Source: Caprimulgus europaeus
Taxonomy: Eukaryota > Chordata > Aves > Caprimulgiformes > Caprimulgidae
Length of the DNA: 64,000 nt
Reading direction: 5' to 3'
Assembly (NCBI GenBank): GCA_907165065.1
Contig: OU015524.1
Span: 60,119,295-60,183,294, forward strand
The stretch's first letter is position 1; every line of letters begins with the position of its first letter. This document shows, one piece after another, positions 61,301 to 64,000 of this stretch. The position numbers were made by a program, and so were the translations under genes. The notes beneath the pieces were generated by a model. It was given only the letters and a program-made list of their open reading frames with translations, was not told the origin of the DNA and did not search any database.

Positions 61301-63346
61301 AAGGTCTCTTCAGAGCTCCATTTTTATGTTCAAAGTCATTGAAGCAGATCTAACACCCTTTCCCAGTATTCAAATTAACTGACTTTTCCAGAAATCTGGA
61401 ATTCTCCACTCTACCAGAAATTACAAAACAAATAAGATTTTAAATATTCTTTTACTGAATAAAATAAAAATAATATTTTTACAAATAGTATTTATGACTG
61501 ACTCTCCCATAGGTTCAACTGAAATAAGTGCAGAAAGAGATTATGCTGTCCTGATATGTCATGCTCACACCAGTTTTTTGTTCTGCTCATAACTCAACTA
61601 TGGATCCAGTGTGGAGCTTGTAAGGTTTTGCCACTATTTTTGGATATGATGATACTTGAAAAATGTGGGATTTTTACAAATATGTAGCAATGAAACAAAT
61701 ATTAATTTATTTAGAAAATTATGTTATTTTTAAATTTTTAGTTAAATCTTCATCTTTCCTTGGAGCACAATATGTATTTCCATCAGTACTGCTATCAGAG
61801 TGCTCTGTCACAAATATGGAAAAGCTGTTTTCATGAGTAAGCAAATAAAAATATTGTTTCCATTTTGGCCTACAGAGAACCTTGCTCACATTTTCTACTC
61901 TAGTAGGCATCTCTAGTAGACATCCTTTAAAAATGTAGGAAAGAAATACCTTGAAGAACTCTTTAGGAGATCACTGCCTTGGGTTAGATTATGAAGGCTA
62001 AATAGTCACCCTCATAAGATAAGATTCAAGAATGGTTAAGGATTAAAGATGAAATACAGTCTGAACTAGGAACTTATTCAAGAATTATTTTGTCCACTTA
62101 CCAGATAAAATAAAAACATTTGTATTTCTAAAAAACAGAGTACTATTTTGTGAAGAGCAAAAGAGGATTTAACTACTTTTTTAGTACCAGTTGGGTTATT
62201 GCTGGAGTTAGTAATGCAGTCTACAGACACAGATAGCTCAGTCTTGTGTTAGCTGATCAAAACTATAGTTTTAATAGTCTAAGCCATTGTAAAGGTTATG
62301 AATGGGATGGAGACATGTCAAACAGACAGTTTATTGCCAGAAGGAATATGGGTGAAAATATATTACATAATCATATAGGGCTGCAGATACTGTTGTAATT
62401 TAGTTTTTTGAATTAATCAGCAAATGAGATATAGAAAGCAAATGGTCCATCACTGTTAGTTGCAGATACACTGAGCAGAATGAAGTTGATAACACAACTT
62501 TACTTCCTGTCTTGGTAAAACTCTTCGCTATGTTTCATACCAATGCTAATGGCAGTCTATCAAATCCTTTTTTACTCTGATAGAACGGTATCTACAACTA
62601 TGAAGAAATAATTACAGAAATATCATTAAGTAAATTCAGTAATGATGTGAGTTTTGCATTAAGTGGGCTGATTGAATAAAAAGCAGAGTGAGAAACATGG
62701 CGCATAAAGAAGGTAAAGCTGATGTAACAGTAATTCTGATGAAATGGAAGATTCAAGATTGCACATGCTAAAACTACTTGTGGCCTAATTTTCATACTCT
62801 TTGATTTCTTCTTCTCATTAGTTTTCTTGCTATACTATATATTTTCTTCTGAGATCTCATATAAGTTATACAAATTGAGTGACCTAAAGTCCCTTAAGAA
62901 ATGTCTAAATGTCTAATGTAATATTGCTAAGGAAATAGTCTCTTCAACAGTGAACTTGAAATGAGAATGTAGTCCTTACCAGTTATCTTTTTTTTTGTTC
63001 CCATGTAAAAGATGAAGGAAACTCTTTATGCTTTGCATTTAAATTAGGAATCATACACACACACACTAAACTTCCTGTTGCATTCAGAAATGAAAGACAG
63101 AGCAGTTTGAGTATTATCAAAGGAGATAGACAGTTTCTGCTGTAAACCTGTTCCAGAGAAAAGCTGAATCTAAAATGAATGGTATTAGAGCCAACACTTT
63201 ATTTTATAAATCCTAAAAGTAGATAGCCACTTACTTCTTGTCTCCTTATTGGGGAAAAAAAACAGTTAACTATATCCCTTCCTTATTTAAAGATACTTCC
63301 AGATTGTCTGCTAAATTGATTGTTTATGCTTTCCACTTATCTCTGT

Positions 63347-63359
63347 TGCTGAGTCAGCA
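63347..63359. promoter_or_regulatory. Perfect T-MARE palindrome (Maf/AP-1-type site)
   Basis: TGCTGAGTCAGCA is the exact 13-bp consensus of the TPA-type Maf recognition element, bound by Maf homodimers and by Nrf/Bach-small Maf heterodimers; its core TGAGTCA is also an AP-1 site. The sequence match is certain. Use in vivo is unknown, and no gene is visible nearby. Confidence 0.4.
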
Positions 63360-63923
63360 GTTTATTGACTATTCCAGCCAACTGCAATGCAAAAAGAATT
63401 TGGTTCATGTTGCTTAGCATGTAGCAGTCAAATTCAGCTTAGGAAGTCTTGTTTTCATATTAGACAGTACTGTATATTAAAAAATGCCTGAAATCAATCA
63501 GTTTCTCTCCTTCTAGGAATTTCCATGTAATATATATTATATATAAATATTTATATAGAAAAGCACATTGGGTTAAGGACAGCTGAAAAGAGAAAGACAT
63601 TTCTTCTTTAAGTCTCTTAGTAAATTTCAGACAGTGTTCTGTGTGCCTTACATACTCTCCTTGAAATTCAGGGGGAGTTCAGAGTCTCCAGAAACACCCT
63701 GAAATGGTCTTACAGAGAAAATCACAAGAACTTGTCTTCTCTGTATTTCTCTGTGATTTGATGTAGTTCAGATGTGTCCAGGGCAGTGGAATAGAGGGCA
63801 GACTTCTAAATTGTGGTTATTGTTAACTGGTACAAAACAGGACAGAGGACTAGATTCCAGAAGTAAAAAGTTTTTCAGTGGCTTGTGCAAAACAGCATGT
63901 ACAACAAGTACATGTTTCTTCGT

Positions 63924-63926
<3 letters not shown>

Positions 63927-63954
<28 letters not shown>
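63927..63954. repeat. Poly(A) A28
   Basis: Uninterrupted A28. I looked upstream for a processed retrocopy with an AATAAA signal and saw none. Confidence 0.92.
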
Positions 63955-63956
<2 letters not shown>

Positions 63957-64000
63957 AGGACACTTTAAGCTTTGGTAACATTTTCATACTTTTCTCCAAA

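Larger units (their letters stand above)
57277..64000. other. Unique AT-rich DNA, no gene seen
   Basis: The last 6.7 kb have no recognisable gene or mobile element. They include a perfect 10-bp-stem hairpin (57851-57876), a 37-bp tandem duplication (58284-58357), a perfect Maf-type palindrome (63347-63359) and A28 near the end. Confidence 0.5.

Noticed and set aside
63772..63978. Processed pseudogene ending in A28
   Set aside because: No recognisable parent coding sequence, no AATAAA before the A run and no flanking duplication seen. CR1 machinery in birds rarely makes poly(A) retrocopies.

Overview
The window looks like gene-poor, AT-rich nuclear DNA of a bird. The evidence is ten recognisable CR1 retrotransposon fragments (two carry the ATTCTGTG-type 3' tail in clear repeats, others ATTCTATG), three solo LTRs of ERVL-like families that I know from bird genomes, and one class II (ERVK-like) solo LTR. 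I see no mammalian Alu, L1 or MIR sequence. The species cannot be named from this sequence.

I find no protein-coding gene that I can defend. Every open frame that resembles a protein belongs to the C-terminal part of CR1 ORF2 (reverse transcriptase and downstream region), and all of these are broken. There is no tRNA, rRNA, CRISPR array or bacterial-style operon. The window is best read as intergenic or intronic.

Layout: 1-1.8 kb unique; 1.84-2.29 kb CR1(+); 2.3-16.4 kb mostly unique AT-rich DNA with a CR1 scrap at 5.15 kb and several simple repeats; 16.40-17.37 kb ERVL-type solo LTR(+); 18.52-19.26 kb CR1(-); 22.90-23.90 kb CR1(-) reaching the reverse transcriptase palm; 23.9-33.1 kb unique; 33.11-33.80 kb ERVL-type solo LTR(-) with an internal GATAT expansion; 34.32-34.80 kb CR1(+), followed by a GC-richer patch to about 35.5 kb; 39.55-39.96 kb a second, shorter LTR(-) of the same family; 47.04-47.35 kb CR1(+); 50.74-52.14 kb two CR1 copies head to tail (-); 52.94-53.02 kb TATTC microsatellite; 55.19-56.40 kb CR1(-) split by an ERVK-like solo LTR; 56.91-57.28 kb CR1(+) that has lost its 3' end; then unique DNA to 64 kb.

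The genes do not 'work together' here, since this is a retrotransposon graveyard. The most informative observations are structural. Target-site duplications fix the exact ends of the four LTRs, one insertion is nested and so can be ordered in time, two CR1 copies abut at a tail, one CR1 is 3'-truncated, one CR1 has a doubly substituted catalytic motif, and a perfect 13-bp Maf-type palindrome lies at 63.35 kb. I did not find a convincing new biological system.
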